A stretch of 64,000 bases of DNA from Platanthera guangdongensis (lineage: Eukaryota; Streptophyta; Magnoliopsida; Asparagales; Orchidaceae): assembly GCA_039583875.1 (NCBI GenBank), contig CM077153.1:111720568-111784567 (forward strand), in the 5' to 3' direction. This document shows positions 11,604 through 21,633 of the stretch, in pieces. Position numbers and translations under genes: made by a program. The first letter of the stretch is position 1, and each line of letters opens with the position of its first letter. Below the pieces are notes generated by a model, which saw only the letters and a program-made list of their open reading frames with translations, was not told the origin of the DNA and ran no database searches.

Positions 11604-11646
11604 CATTTTCGAAGTTTTCTGGAAACTTAAAAATGTGTGTGGATTA
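11604..11646 (+). promoter_or_regulatory. Conserved block with polypurine-tract candidate next to the D 3' LTR
   Basis: The stretch CGAAGTTTTCTGGAAACTT is shared, with one to three changes, by elements A, C and F at the same distance from the 3' LTR. It contains the inverted repeat AAGTTT...AAACTT. The last bases before the LTR (GTGTGTGGATTA here, GTGCGGGGATTA in A) are the likely plus-strand primer. Confidence 0.6.
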
Positions 11647-12413
11647 TGTTAATCCCTCAATCCGCAACACCCACAAGATGCCAAGACCACCTTTCATTGT
11701 CCGCGGACTCAATTAGGCAGTCTGCCCAGTACAGCTAAGCAGCAGCAATCGGCCACCAAGGATGATCCCCTAGCGGCGGACTCAACACTCTGTTCGCCAG
11801 TCCGCCATGCCTTGGACCCCCGGATTCTCTACGTCGGCGGACACAATGTCCCGTCCGCCCAGGCCGCCGTCCTCCAGTAGGATTGCGCCTAGTAGGAGCT
11901 GATGGAAGATCCAGCCCGCGAGCCCAGTCCGCCCCATCTGCGTGGACAGGCGTGTTCTTTCTTTTTGCTTCCCGTCACCGCTGCCCGGTTCTCCTGTACC
12001 CCGGGCATTCGGTTATTTTAGCCCTGCCCGTTTGGGCAGGCCCCCCATCCTATAAATAGGGGGGAGGTGGTGCACCCAAGGCACGCTGACTCGTACCCAA
12101 GAGTCTACTTGTTAAAGGCTGCGGACTCGAATCTAGTTCTTTGCGGACTCCAGCTTGCTCAACTCTTACTTTCCTCCTTTCATTCACTTGTAACCCAACC
12201 TTTCTTCAATCAAGGAAAAGCCCGTCGCAAGAGAGGCATTCAGGCCGCGACGGGCGAAGTCTGTTGTTGTCGTGGCTCACGTCCCTGCTGTTCTTCTGGC
12301 TCTCGTCTACTTAGTAGATTGCTACTCGCAGTCTCTCCTCTCCCTTCTTTTCCCTTGTGCTCGAACCGTTAGCTTGTGGTGCTTGACCCCCTTTACGTTT
12401 TCGTGCATCAATA
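11647..12413 (+). repeat. Element D 3' LTR
   Basis: Starts TGTTAATCCC and ends GCATCAATA, matching the A LTR (TGTTAACC...CATCAACA). A TATA box (TATAAATAGG) lies at 12051-12060, preceded by an inverted repeat CCTGCCC (12023-12029) / GGGCAGG (12034-12040). A second inverted repeat, CCCGTCGC (12221-12228) / GCGACGGG (12247-12254), lies downstream near the expected polyadenylation region. The LTR is about 767 bases and dense in GCGGAC/GTCCGC words. Confidence 0.85.
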
Positions 12414-12584
12414 ATATTATTATTTAATTTATAAATATATATTTTATTTAATGACTGCGGCGTTGGAGAAGAGACGTCGGGGTAGAATTTCATCTTCGAG
12501 CTTGCAATAATGATCGTCCCAATCCACAAACTCTCTATGACTGGGATCTGCAGCCGCATCAGCATCGTCGCCATCACTACTGAT
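12414..12584. other. AT-rich flank right of element D
   Basis: An AT-rich stretch followed by unassigned sequence that joins the truncated RT of element E. No gene seen. Confidence 0.5.
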
Positions 12585-13727
12585 ATAAAATGATGCCCTT
12601 TGGGCTGAAAAATATAGGCGCAACGTACCAGAGGATAATGGATCGTGTCTTCTCGGAGCAGAAGGAAAGAAACATGGAGGTGTATGTCGATGGCATCATG
12701 ATAAAGAGTCGGGATGTGGACTCTCACCTCCGGGATCTGGAGGAGACATTCGTCACCCTACAGAAGTATAAAATAAAGTTGAACCCATTAAAGTGTGTCT
12801 TTGGGGCAAGCAGGGGCAAGTTCTTAGGTATTCTCCTTACTATAGTGTGGGTGGAACCCAATCCTGATAAGGTAAGGGAAGTCATGGAGTTGGGGTCACC
12901 TCGGAATGCAAAGGAGGTCCAGCACCTGACAGGGAAGCTGGCGGGGCTGAGCATTTCCTCTCCCTGGCGGGAGAGAAGTGCACACCTTTCTTCAAACCTT
13001 TGAGAGGGGGCCAGAAAATCTCGATTGTCTGTGGAGTGCGAGAAGGCCTTCCAAGCCTTCAAGAGGCAACTAAGCCAGGTTCCATTTCTCTAGAGACCCT
13101 AGGAAGGGGAAGATCTATGCTTATAACTTGGGGTTGGGAACGAGGCCGTGAGCTCCGTCCTGGTCCAGGAGGAAGGAAAGAAGCAGCTATAGATCTACTA
13201 TGTAAGTTGGGTCCTGAGAAAGGCAGAGCTTTAGTACCAAATTTTGGAGAAATTGGCTTTTGATTTTGTAATCTCGGCTCAGAGGCTACGACCTTACTTC
13301 CAAGTGCATTCCGTCCGGGTGGTGACTGACAATCCCATTCACAACATCTTTGAGGGGTGGAGCATTCAAGAAGACATGCAAAATGGTCAGTAGAACTAAG
13401 AGATTTTGATATTTCTTTAGTTCCCCGCCTCTCGATCAATGCCCGGAAAATGGCCGACTTCTTTGCCTACTATGTGGTCGAGGTGGCAGAGACCGAGCTC
13501 ACTCGCCCAGTTACCTAGAAGATGATGGTGGAGGGTGCATCGGGAAGGCACTCCTTGGGAGTAGGAGTGATCCTGGAGAGTCCTCAAGGTACGAGGATAG
13601 AGCAGACGGTGGTCATCCATATTCCTATTACCAATAACCCAGTAGATTATGAGGCGTTGCTCGCAATGCTTCGTCTGGCAAAGGAACTAGGGGTGCACGA
13701 GGTGGAAGTGCTGACAGACTCCACGGT
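12585..13727 (+). pseudogene. pol: Element E: decayed RT and dual RNase H of an older Tat-type element
   Basis: The RT palm is recognisable from MMPFGLKNIGATYQ to YVDGIMIKSRD, where the catalytic YVDD has become YVDG. It continues through SPRNAKEVQHLTGKLAGL. After frameshifts the first RNase H is traceable (NEAVSSVLVQEEGKKQ and AQRLRPYFQ), with stops. The second RNase H then shows VEGASGRHSLGVGVILES and LTDST. The fragment is 5'-truncated and is cut at 13727 by the insertion of element F inside the second RNase H. Its sequence differs clearly from D and A, so it is another Tat family. Confidence 0.85.
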
Positions 13728-14405
13728 TGTTAAGGCAGAATCCGCGACCAGTTCTCACTGTTATCAAGACCGGGCGGCCTGTGATTTCTAGCCACCACAC
13801 ATGTCAAGTTGGCTGGTTGTAAAGGAAGCCAGACAGTCACCATATCAAGCACCCGTTAGTACCTGCCCTGCTCAATGTCAAGTCCAAGGCCCAGGCCTTC
13901 AGCTCGCCGGGAGGAATCCTCCTGGCCGTGCGGTTTCCCTCCTTTCTCCTTTTTTGTTCACTTTTTTCCCCTCACCTCTGCCCGGTTCTCCTGTACCCGG
14001 GCAACCGGTAACTTTAGCCCGGTATGCTTGGGCAGTCCCCCGAGCCTATAGATAGGGGGAGGTAGCACTCCCCAAGACACGCTGACTCGTATCCAGGAGC
14101 TTGCTTGTTAAGAGCTGCGGTTTCGAGCTTAGTGCCTTGCGGCTTTCGGTCCGACCGGCTTCCCCTTTTTCTCCTTCTTATAACCGCTTCACTTTTAATA
14201 AAAGGAAAGCCCGTCGAAGGAAGGCTTTTAAGCCGCGACGGTCAAACTCTGTTGTTGCCAATGCCAGCGGCATCTCTTTCTGTTCCTCAGCCACAACCGC
14301 TAGTAACTGATTATTCGACAGTCTCCCCTCTCTTCCCATCTGCTCATTTCCCCCGTGATATTCGAACACCCGTTAACTGGGCGGTGATGTTTTCATGCGT
14401 CAACA
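13728..14405 (+). repeat. Element F 5' LTR
   Basis: TGTTAAGGCAG ... GCGTCAACA, 678 bases. A TATA-like CTATAGATAG stands near 14045. A degenerate CCCGTCGA ... GCGACGG inverted repeat lies near 14209-14242, after AATAAAAGG. The following bases (from 14406) match the leader of elements A, B and C. Confidence 0.85.
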
Positions 14406-14682
14406 GTTTACACGCGATCTTCAGATATCGATTAGTCGATGAAATCAGCGAACCAGTAGTGTCAGACCGCTATACCAATAAGAACTCGGCGGCCTGTCGA
14501 GCAGGCCGCGACTTCACCGGCTAAGGTTTTCAGCCCGCCACCAACACTGTAAAACCCGTCGTTCTACCCGCCAGCATTTCTGCCAGTCTTCCTATCGGCT
14601 TGTCCGACTGTCTAACCGCCAGTTCAAACCGCAACTAGTCAGCGGTCTCTAAGTAATGTTTGATTATTTTCTCCTGTTCAAA
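14406..14682 (+). promoter_or_regulatory. Element F leader with primer-binding-site candidate
   Basis: The first bases after the LTR (ACACGCGATCTTCAGAT) correspond to the conserved leader start of A, B and C. No 3'-acceptor-type TGGCGCC site is present. The rest of the leader is noncoding. Confidence 0.45.
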
Positions 14683-15745
14683 ATGAATCCTGCGAAGGGA
14701 TGAAGTGAAGCTAATTTCTTGTCAACTATTACTGATATCTCGGAGGAGCAAGATTGTTCATATCTTAGTGATGGGTCCTTTGACAATGATAACAAATTTT
14801 CTGCCAACCGGGTTGAACACGTATCAGAATCTATTACAAGGGAACCTCCCTATAAAGAAGAAGAAGAAGTCCCTTCTCTGTTCATAAACTAGATTTGTTA
14901 GGATACCGTCTCCGATGATTTAAGAGTACCTCATCTCCCAGAATATTCCAAATGTAATGATCTGTTTTCTCATCTACAAGCTTTTGAATCGGTTGTTTCG
15001 CTAAGAAAGGTGTCAGACAGAGTCAAATGCAAACTTCTTATTATATCTTTTGGCGACTTTGCAAGAGAGTGGTTCTATAGTCTTCCACCTTGATCGATCA
15101 CCAGTTTTAAATATCTTCGAAGGCAATTCATTTCAGGGTTTACTACTTACAATAAGCAGAGAAGAGACGTTGGAGCTCTCTTCCGAATCAAGCAGGGAAA
15201 TGACGAGTCTAATCTTGACTTCGTTGAACGTTTCCAAAAGGAAGTTCTGGATGTTGTTTGAGTTCATTAAGGTAATTACTTATATGCTTTCGAGAAGTCC
15301 TTCTGAAATTTAAGCTCACTATAAACAACCTCAGGGGACTTCTTGTGGTCAACAGCTTAAGTCCTCACAAAATGTTTCACAAGTTAAGAATTGCAAGTCT
15401 CCTCCTCTTCCTCAGGATAGGCCTACATTACCTCCTCAACAGTATGAGTCATCTGAGTTTGTAAAAGCACATCCTGGCACATCTTTGGGTCTGAAAACTC
15501 TAAAGCATGAAAAAGGCTCAGATAGATATGTCAAATTTAAAGTTCCTATGTAAGACCTCTTGACGATTCTTTAAGAAATCCCTGAGTTCAAAAGGCCTCG
15601 ACACATGAAATCTAAGATCAAATATCGGCATGAGGAACTTTTTGCAAATATCATAAAGATATAGGTCATCTGGCAGGAGATTGCATGGCACTTCGGAAGT
15701 TAGCAGATCAATTCGCAAGGACTGGGAAGTTGCAAGATTATCCTT
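14683..15745 (+). pseudogene. gag: Element F gag remnant
   Basis: Homologous to the element B gag from its start (MNPAKG) through the AREWFYSLPP block to the zinc-knuckle region near 15640-15700. Stops begin at the seventh codon and recur, and a segment between about 15300 and 15340 is deleted. Only the remains of a capsid gene are left. No protease or RT follows; the sequence goes on to the 36-bp repeats. Confidence 0.8.
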
Positions 15746-16018
15746 TAGTTCATTCATCCCTCGCAAAGTCAATGTTGCAAGTAAAGACCTGGTTTCCTCA
15801 GTAATAAGAGTGCTTAAAATTACAATAATAGAGGAAGACCCACCGTAAATTGGCAGTACTGGGGTTCGGTCAAGCTCCAAGCATATATCCTTTTGCTACA
15901 TCCTTAACAACAAATAAGCATTATCTTTCATTTGAAGCTTATTTCTCAGCTTTACTTTTAATACTAACATGCACACGTATGGAGGCAAAATGCCATTAAA
16001 TTCTTAAGCCCTCCACAT

Positions 16019-16198
16019 CCCGCTTGATATCAGTCGTAGACATTACACACTTGTCCCGCTCGACATCAGTCGCAGATATTACGTACTTATCTAGCTTGAG
16101 ATCAGTCATAGATATTACATACTTATCCCGCTTGACATTTGTCGCAGACATTACGTACTTGTCCCGCTCGACATCAGTCGCGGATATTAAGAATTTCA
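16019..16198. repeat. Five 36-bp tandem repeats (element F)
   Basis: Units start at 16019, 16055, 16091, 16127 and 16163, exactly 36 bases apart. The consensus begins CCCGCTTGACATCAGTCGCA and ends in TTACGTACTTAT. The period is twelve codons, so both strands stay open across the array. Elements B and C carry six and four units. Confidence 0.92.
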
Positions 16199-17103
16199 AT
16201 CCCACTTATATGTTTTTTGTGTGGAAAGCAAAGCCTCACACACCTGCCCACATCGACACATAATCCCATAGCTCCACCTGTTCTTTGCGGGTTAACATGA
16301 GCTTATCTGCTACCTTGAGGTTTTATTAAGCGGTCTATACCGATTTATATAATTCAGTTCATAGACCGCGGGGTTACTTATTCCGAATTATCTTATTCGG
16401 CTTATATATGCTTATCTGCCTGTTTATTATTCGTGTACTCGAGAATCCGGCCGACTTATTTCCGTCAGTTAATTCTTGGCCTGAGCACGCCATCTTATGA
16501 TATTCATTATAATCAACCTGCGACTTGCCACCTCAAAGCTAGTATGAGTTTGGCTTATATTATCAGACGACTTATTTGCCGGTTAGACATGCAAATGTAT
16601 CTCTGGTCACCTACTTTCGTGATTATATCAGAAGCCATAGATTATTTGTCTCTATCCTTAAGTATCTCTTACATCAAAAGTGCGATCTACATCGGAGTTC
16701 GGGCTAGCTGCAAACATCTATATCATTATTAAGGCTTTTCGGCAGTTAAAGTTCTGAGTCGCGCGACTTATTGTTCAATGTGTATTTTCAAATATGCCGC
16801 AGTAATTTCTCTCTTCCTTGCGGATAACTTCATTGAAGTCGCAAAACGCAGAATCTCTGGATTTCAGCATGACCTCAGACCGGTTTACAAAATAATTATC
16901 TACTAAATCGAAGGTAATACTGAGACCATGCGAACTAATACAAGTAAGAAAAATGACAAAAATAGAACAGGCTACGCATCAAACTTAAAATTTTCTTTCA
17001 TTTCAGTTTCAAAAAAGGTTACAAACGTCTAACCGCGCGGTTTACAAAAACAGGCCGCCGTTTTCCAAAAGATTTCAAAATATAAGTTAAATTTGATATT
17101 TTA
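16199..17103. other. Element F spacer downstream of aORF2
   Basis: No gene supported. It is homologous to 62943-63694 of element B and, inverted, to about 59320-60330 of element C. Words of the GCGGT/ACCGC and CGCGCGG type recur. Confidence 0.6.
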
Positions 17104-18917
17104 CTATCGACCGATTTGAGCTTCTTAGCTGCATGGGAACTTGAATCACTGTCTCCAAGGATGTCGACTGGAGATTATGAGTAACCGTTGCTGCAAGTAG
17201 TAAAGCAGCTCGATCCGCTAGAAACTGCGGGATCAGTCTGTGCGGTCTCCGAAGCTCGGTCGCCGGTCTCGGTAGAGGCGCCCTCACTCCAGCTTTTTTG
17301 GCTGATCTATTCCTCGTCGTCTTCCTCATCTTCGCCCTCATCTTCATAGTCATCTTCGCAAAACTTACCTTTACCCTTGACCGCTCGGTAGACAGTGATA
17401 ACCTTCTTCTTCATGGTATGGTACAGTTCGGCGCAGGTGAAGTCGGTGAATCCGGCCGCGAGGCTTCCAAGGTCTCGGAGGCAGTTCAATGCTCCATCAA
17501 TCCCCTGGACAACCTGCGGGAAGACATTGTACTGGAAGATTGGATTGGACGGATCATACATCGCCTGTAAGAGAAGTAAAAGGTTAGATCAGGCGGTTTC
17601 ATAATTTTAACCGCATGAATATCATGTGGTAACTAACCGATTCCCTCTCCTTTAGTAGTTTAATTTCTTCTTCCTTCTCCTCTAATTGCCGCTCCAAGCC
17701 TCTTTTATCTTTTATTAGTTGTTTGTAGGCAAGGCCCATGAAGTGGCTTGTGACAAAGCTTCTTGCCCCGACCTACGCGGCTAGCCGCGACAAGTCATCT
17801 TCAGGGACTCTGCGCAGAGCCTTCAAGTTATGCTTTCCTTACAGTGTAGTGCCAACTGCGGTGGCATGGCGGCTTACTTTATCCCTCACCCAGTAAGGGA
17901 CGACGGTGGAGAATTTTACAGAGTCGTCGTCCGGACTCCACAGCATGGTTGGTTTGCCGCGGATATCCTTCAGGTCACTGCCTAATCCGTGCAGCGTAAA
18001 CTCGTCAGAGGAGGCCGACTCCTCTTCTTTCTCTATCTAGGGTGGCTTGACCCACCTGTCGCGCATCTCTATTTGAGTAGGTGTCAAACAGCCAAGCGTC
18101 AGCGGTTTGTTGAGCGGGACCACCACAGCAGCTGCAAAGTCAAAGTAAGAAGTTAGTTCATATGCTGCGCGGCTAACAGATCAGTTCCGTCAGTTTGAAA
18201 ATTACTATCCTCCGCTTCAACTCCCTCCAAGCACGGCAGCAGCAGAATGTAGTGGTTCATGTTAAGCCGATCGCCCTTGAAGAAGTTGTACATCTCTTTC
18301 TCCATGCCTTCCAGCCCGGTGCTGCCGAAGGCGACTTCATCCCGGACTTGTTCGTTGACCGGTAGTAGCCCTAGGTTTCCTTCGAAGATGAGGTATCTCT
18401 CCGACCAGCTTGGGATTTTGTTTGCCAAGTTGACGACCTTCAACCCCCTGCAGCCAACATACAGATGCACGCAAAAGATTTTTGTCCCGGAGTCCAGAAT
18501 AGACCGAACTGAGAAACATTCGCGGAACAGCTTCATTGAGAATCAGACTCTTTCCTATCTCATGTATGATATGAAACTAAAGATGGCGGCTATGGAATTT
18601 GGTGGCAGCTATCAGGGCACTACACCGTAATGGTTGAAAATCGCTACGGCTTCCATGAAGACCGGGAAGCGGAAGCCACAGTCAAAGTGATTGATGGGAA
18701 TGGTGATCTGGTTGGCGTTCGAGGAATTAATTCTTTCACTCTACAGCGAAAGCCGAGCGATTAGCGGGCTACCCTGCATATGCTTCACAATGAAGTTGTC
18801 CAACTCAGCTAGGGTGAGCCGGCATTCTTTGCGGTCAGCAGAATGAAAAGCAGAAGCTGCATCGTTCCTAACCGCGCTCGCCTTGTCAGACCGCATCGAC
18901 ATCGATTTAGCCCGCAT
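17104..18917 (-). pseudogene. Element F antisense gene 2 (aORF2), three exons, broken
   Basis: Minus strand, ATG 18917-18915. Exons 18917-18206 (712), 18131-17638 (494) and 17564-17104 (461); introns of 74 and 73 bases with GTAATT and GTTAGT donors. Element C has 712, 494 and 462, so exon 3 here has lost one base near its stop. Exon 1 keeps the MKLFRECFSV, ANKIPSWSERYLIFEGNLGL and HYILLLPCLEG blocks, homologous to the D/A protein. Exon 3 ends in an acidic EDEGEDEEDDEE tract and a Ser-rich tail. Several stops lie in exons 1 and 2 and one in exon 3. Confidence 0.78.
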
Positions 18918-18954
18918 CTTCTTTTTCTTGTGCAGAAATCTCTGAAATCATCTC

Positions 18955-18962
18955 TATTTATA
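18955..18962 (-). promoter_or_regulatory. TATA box of aORF2 in element F
   Basis: TATAAATA (then GAGA) on the minus strand, 38 bases upstream of the ATG; the same motif and spacing occur in element C. Confidence 0.65.
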
Positions 18963-19378
18963 GAAACCCAGGGAAGGTACATTAATCGATGTCAAATTGC
19001 GGCTAGACTTCAAGCCGCACGAAGTCAGCCTGCATAGTATACAGATTAACCCCACGGTCAAAGGCAGTTCAGTTCGACAGTCCGCGCGACCATGTTCCTG
19101 CACTTGGAAAATTTTCGTGGCAGAGGATGTGGAAATCATACTTTCAAGTCGGCGATCTGTTCGCCAGAAAGCGCGACTAAGTTCTTGTCATCAGATATTT
19201 CGGAACAAAGCACATATATGGTGGCCATAAAATATAAACCGCATAAACCGCAAACAGTTCGCTGAATAATAAATGTACAACAATTGTTTACAACAACCAG
19301 ATTGTCTAGGATCCAGAAGAAAAGTATTTTACAACACAAAGTTTAGTTTATTCGCGCGGATTAGTTCAATTAAATTGC
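18963..19378. other. Element F intergenic region between aORF1 and aORF2
   Basis: Noncoding; homologous to 57045-57460 of element C. No other feature seen. Confidence 0.6.
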
Positions 19379-21332
19379 TCAGCCTTGCTTATCGCCCTCC
19401 TGTCCCTCTCGGCCTATCCGCGCGACTTGATCACCGGTTTGAACAATCACAGCGTACACCTAGATAACCAGATGGTGAAGTGAGTGCAGAGTCCGGTGAA
19501 CCCGCGAGGCGTCGCGTCCCACTCTGATAAATGGAATCATTTGAAGAGCCCGAGCCTTTAGCCCGCTAGAGGCTGCGACCTACCCAGCCGCTACGACCTC
19601 CGGTTGATTTGTGGTTTCACCAGAAGTCGGGCAGCATGTTTGCGGCAACTCTCCAGAATTCGCTGCAAAAGGCCGCTGGTCTCTGTTGGCCTCCGCTGGC
19701 GAACCTTGGTCTTTGTCGTCCTCAATGCAGCATATTTCGCCTGTCTCTCTCAAGTCGTCCGGCCATCAACACCAGTGCTTGCATGTCTAGTTTCTCTGTC
19801 CTCTCCTGATCCAAGGCGGCATGCATCTCCACTATCTTCCCCTCAGCGGCCTCCAATGCGGACTACAACCTTGTGGTCTCTTGCTCCAAGGTGGTCTGCA
19901 ACTCTTGAATCCTACTCTCAGCGGCCTCCTGTGCAGCCCGCTGTTCGTCCTCCTTAATCCGCAGGGCTTCGGCGTGCGCCCTCACCCTCACTTTCAAGGT
20001 GTCGACTTCCAATTGGAATTCGGCCATCCTTTCGTCGTGGACACTTGGCAGAGGCGGCGGCAACATGGGCAAGAAGGATGTCAGGTCGCCCGACTTAATT
20101 GCGGCTTCTGGTTCACCTGCAGAAGATAAACCGCAGTCAGATTCAGTCGGATAATTGTGACCTTTTTGCAAGAAAATTGGTGGGATGAGACCGCTAGTTT
20201 GGTTTATATCTCCTTCAATGGCTGACGTATGGTATCTAAACACTGGCTGCCTGAATCATTCGGGATCTATCAGGTTTAGCTTTTCTTTCCATAGCCGCTT
20301 AGTTTCCTTAGCTCAACTTTTCAGTTGAGCCGTGGTCAGGAAAAAGCTGGCCGACTGATTTAAAATTGTGTCCGCCCCCTTCTTCAGTGACCGCGACTTG
20401 TAGAAATTTGCAGTTCGCTTAACTTCTCCATGTTTACCTTGTAGAAGAGGAAATGTGGTTGCCACCTGTTTCCCAGCGATCAGTTTCTTCATCTCTTCCA
20501 TCTTCTCTTGAAGATTCAATTTTTCGATTCCTTCGGAGACTTCGGAAGCCGGAGCGCCAAGCTTCTCCCCAGTGACTTCGACATCGGGGTAGTCGACCTC
20601 TTTAGAAGCCGTCGGGGTCACCAAAAACTTATACTGCCACTGTAAAGTCTCCATGCCCTCGAGGATGTCGCTAACCGTCTCGCTAGCCGTGGATACATTC
20701 TCTGGCTAGTTTGGCTTGGAGGATGGTGTGGACGGACACTCAGGTACCTCTTTCTCTGGCAGCATATGTTGAAGACTAGCTGCTCCGGTCTTTACGGAAA
20801 CATTCCGGTTTCCGGCATGCATCTTCTGCGCTTTCCTCTTTATCATTTCCTAGAGGGTCTCACTCCTTTTCCTCTGCCATTTCAAGGAGCCGACTACCAT
20901 TTTTGTCTCCTTGCTCTTTTCAGCCAAAGTCCACACGACTTCCCGTGACTTCTCCAGCTCGGTATCCTCAATGTTGACCACTTCAGCTATGGTTAACAGT
21001 CCGCCCGGCTTGCAAGACTCAACGCTCCTCTCCTTTGTCTCAGCTATTTTTAAGAGAGGTTCACCTACTGGCGAGTAAGTTATCTCAAAGGATTTGGCAG
21101 TCCAGTTTTGCGCTGTGGCGGCCTTGGAAGCCGCTTCAACTATAGTCGCGGCCTGTGAAGATTCGCTGACGCTTTCAATCAACCTTTTTGCAGAATCAAA
21201 AGCCGCTGGAGTAATCAGCTTCTCTGTCTTCTCCTCGGGCTGTCGTTCAGAGTCCTCTGGCTTTTAGCTTTTCCTCTTTTTCTTCTCAACCGATTTCTTC
21301 TTGCGGGTTAACATTTACGACATAACGTCCAT
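19379..21332 (-). pseudogene. Element F antisense gene 1 (aORF1), coiled-coil protein, broken
   Basis: Minus strand from ATG 21332-21330. It has a basic Lys-rich N-terminus, a KSFEITYSPVGEPLLKIAET block, a KKLIAGKQVATTFPLLQGKH block, a LTTAQLKS block, then a long coil (ALRIKEDEQRAAQEAAESRI and following). The tail aligns with HSLHHLVSQVYAMI of element C, itself alignable with INVIHHHLYRVYSEI of element A. Several stops (near 21315, 21020-20860, 20311 and 19860) break it. Same gene order as in D: aORF1 then aORF2. Confidence 0.68.
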
Positions 21333-21431
21333 TTTGTGGAAGTCCGCGTCGGTTTGAAAAATTCTGACCGCAAGTGGCGAGTATTGACCCGTGACTTGGC
21401 AGAGATCTTCAAGAATGACAAGGTTCAGGGC

Positions 21432-21439
21432 ATTTTATA
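21432..21439 (-). promoter_or_regulatory. TATA box of aORF1 in element F
   Basis: TATAAAAT on the minus strand about 100 bases upstream of the aORF1 ATG, as in element C (54932-54939). Confidence 0.55.
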
Positions 21440-21528
21440 GACGCAGGTGTATTAAAGGCAGTCGCGGTCTCCGGCTTAGTTCTACATTTTCGAAGTTTTT
21501 CCGAAACTTAAAAATGTTTGGGGATTAT

Positions 21529-21633
21529 GTTAAGCCAGAATCCGGGACCAGTTCTCACTTTTATCAAGACCGGGCTGCCTGTGATTTCGAGCCGCCACAC
21601 ATGTCAAGTCGGCTGGTTGTCAAGGAAGTCGGG
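21529..21633 (+). repeat. Element F 3' LTR, first part
   Basis: TGTTAAGCCAGAATCCGGGA... aligns with the first ~105 bases of the F 5' LTR. It breaks off at TCGGG, the left copy of the target duplication of the solo LTR that follows. It is preceded by the conserved GAAGTTTTTCCGAAACTT block and GGGGATTA. Confidence 0.85.

Larger units (their letters stand above)
1..12413 (+). mobile_element. Element D: Tat-lineage (Retand-like) Ty3/gypsy retrotransposon, 5' LTR outside window
   Basis: Seen in order: gag, protease, RT, RNase H, second RNase H, integrase, tandem repeats, two genes on the opposite strand and a 3' LTR ending at about 12413. Bases 1-30 align with the leader just upstream of gag in element A (50591-50625), so the 5' LTR should end roughly 20 bases before the window. 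That gives a full length near 13.2 kb, like element A (13.3 kb). The architecture (extra antisense ORFs between pol and the right LTR, plus an amplified tandem repeat) is the one known for Retand of the Tat lineage. The gag-pol frame is broken by nonsense changes and one frameshift, so this copy cannot encode its own machinery. Confidence 0.9.

Noticed and set aside
16019..16198. 36-bp repeats as a CRISPR array
   Set aside because: Units are contiguous with no spacers, the context is a plant retroelement, and the same array occurs in B and C.
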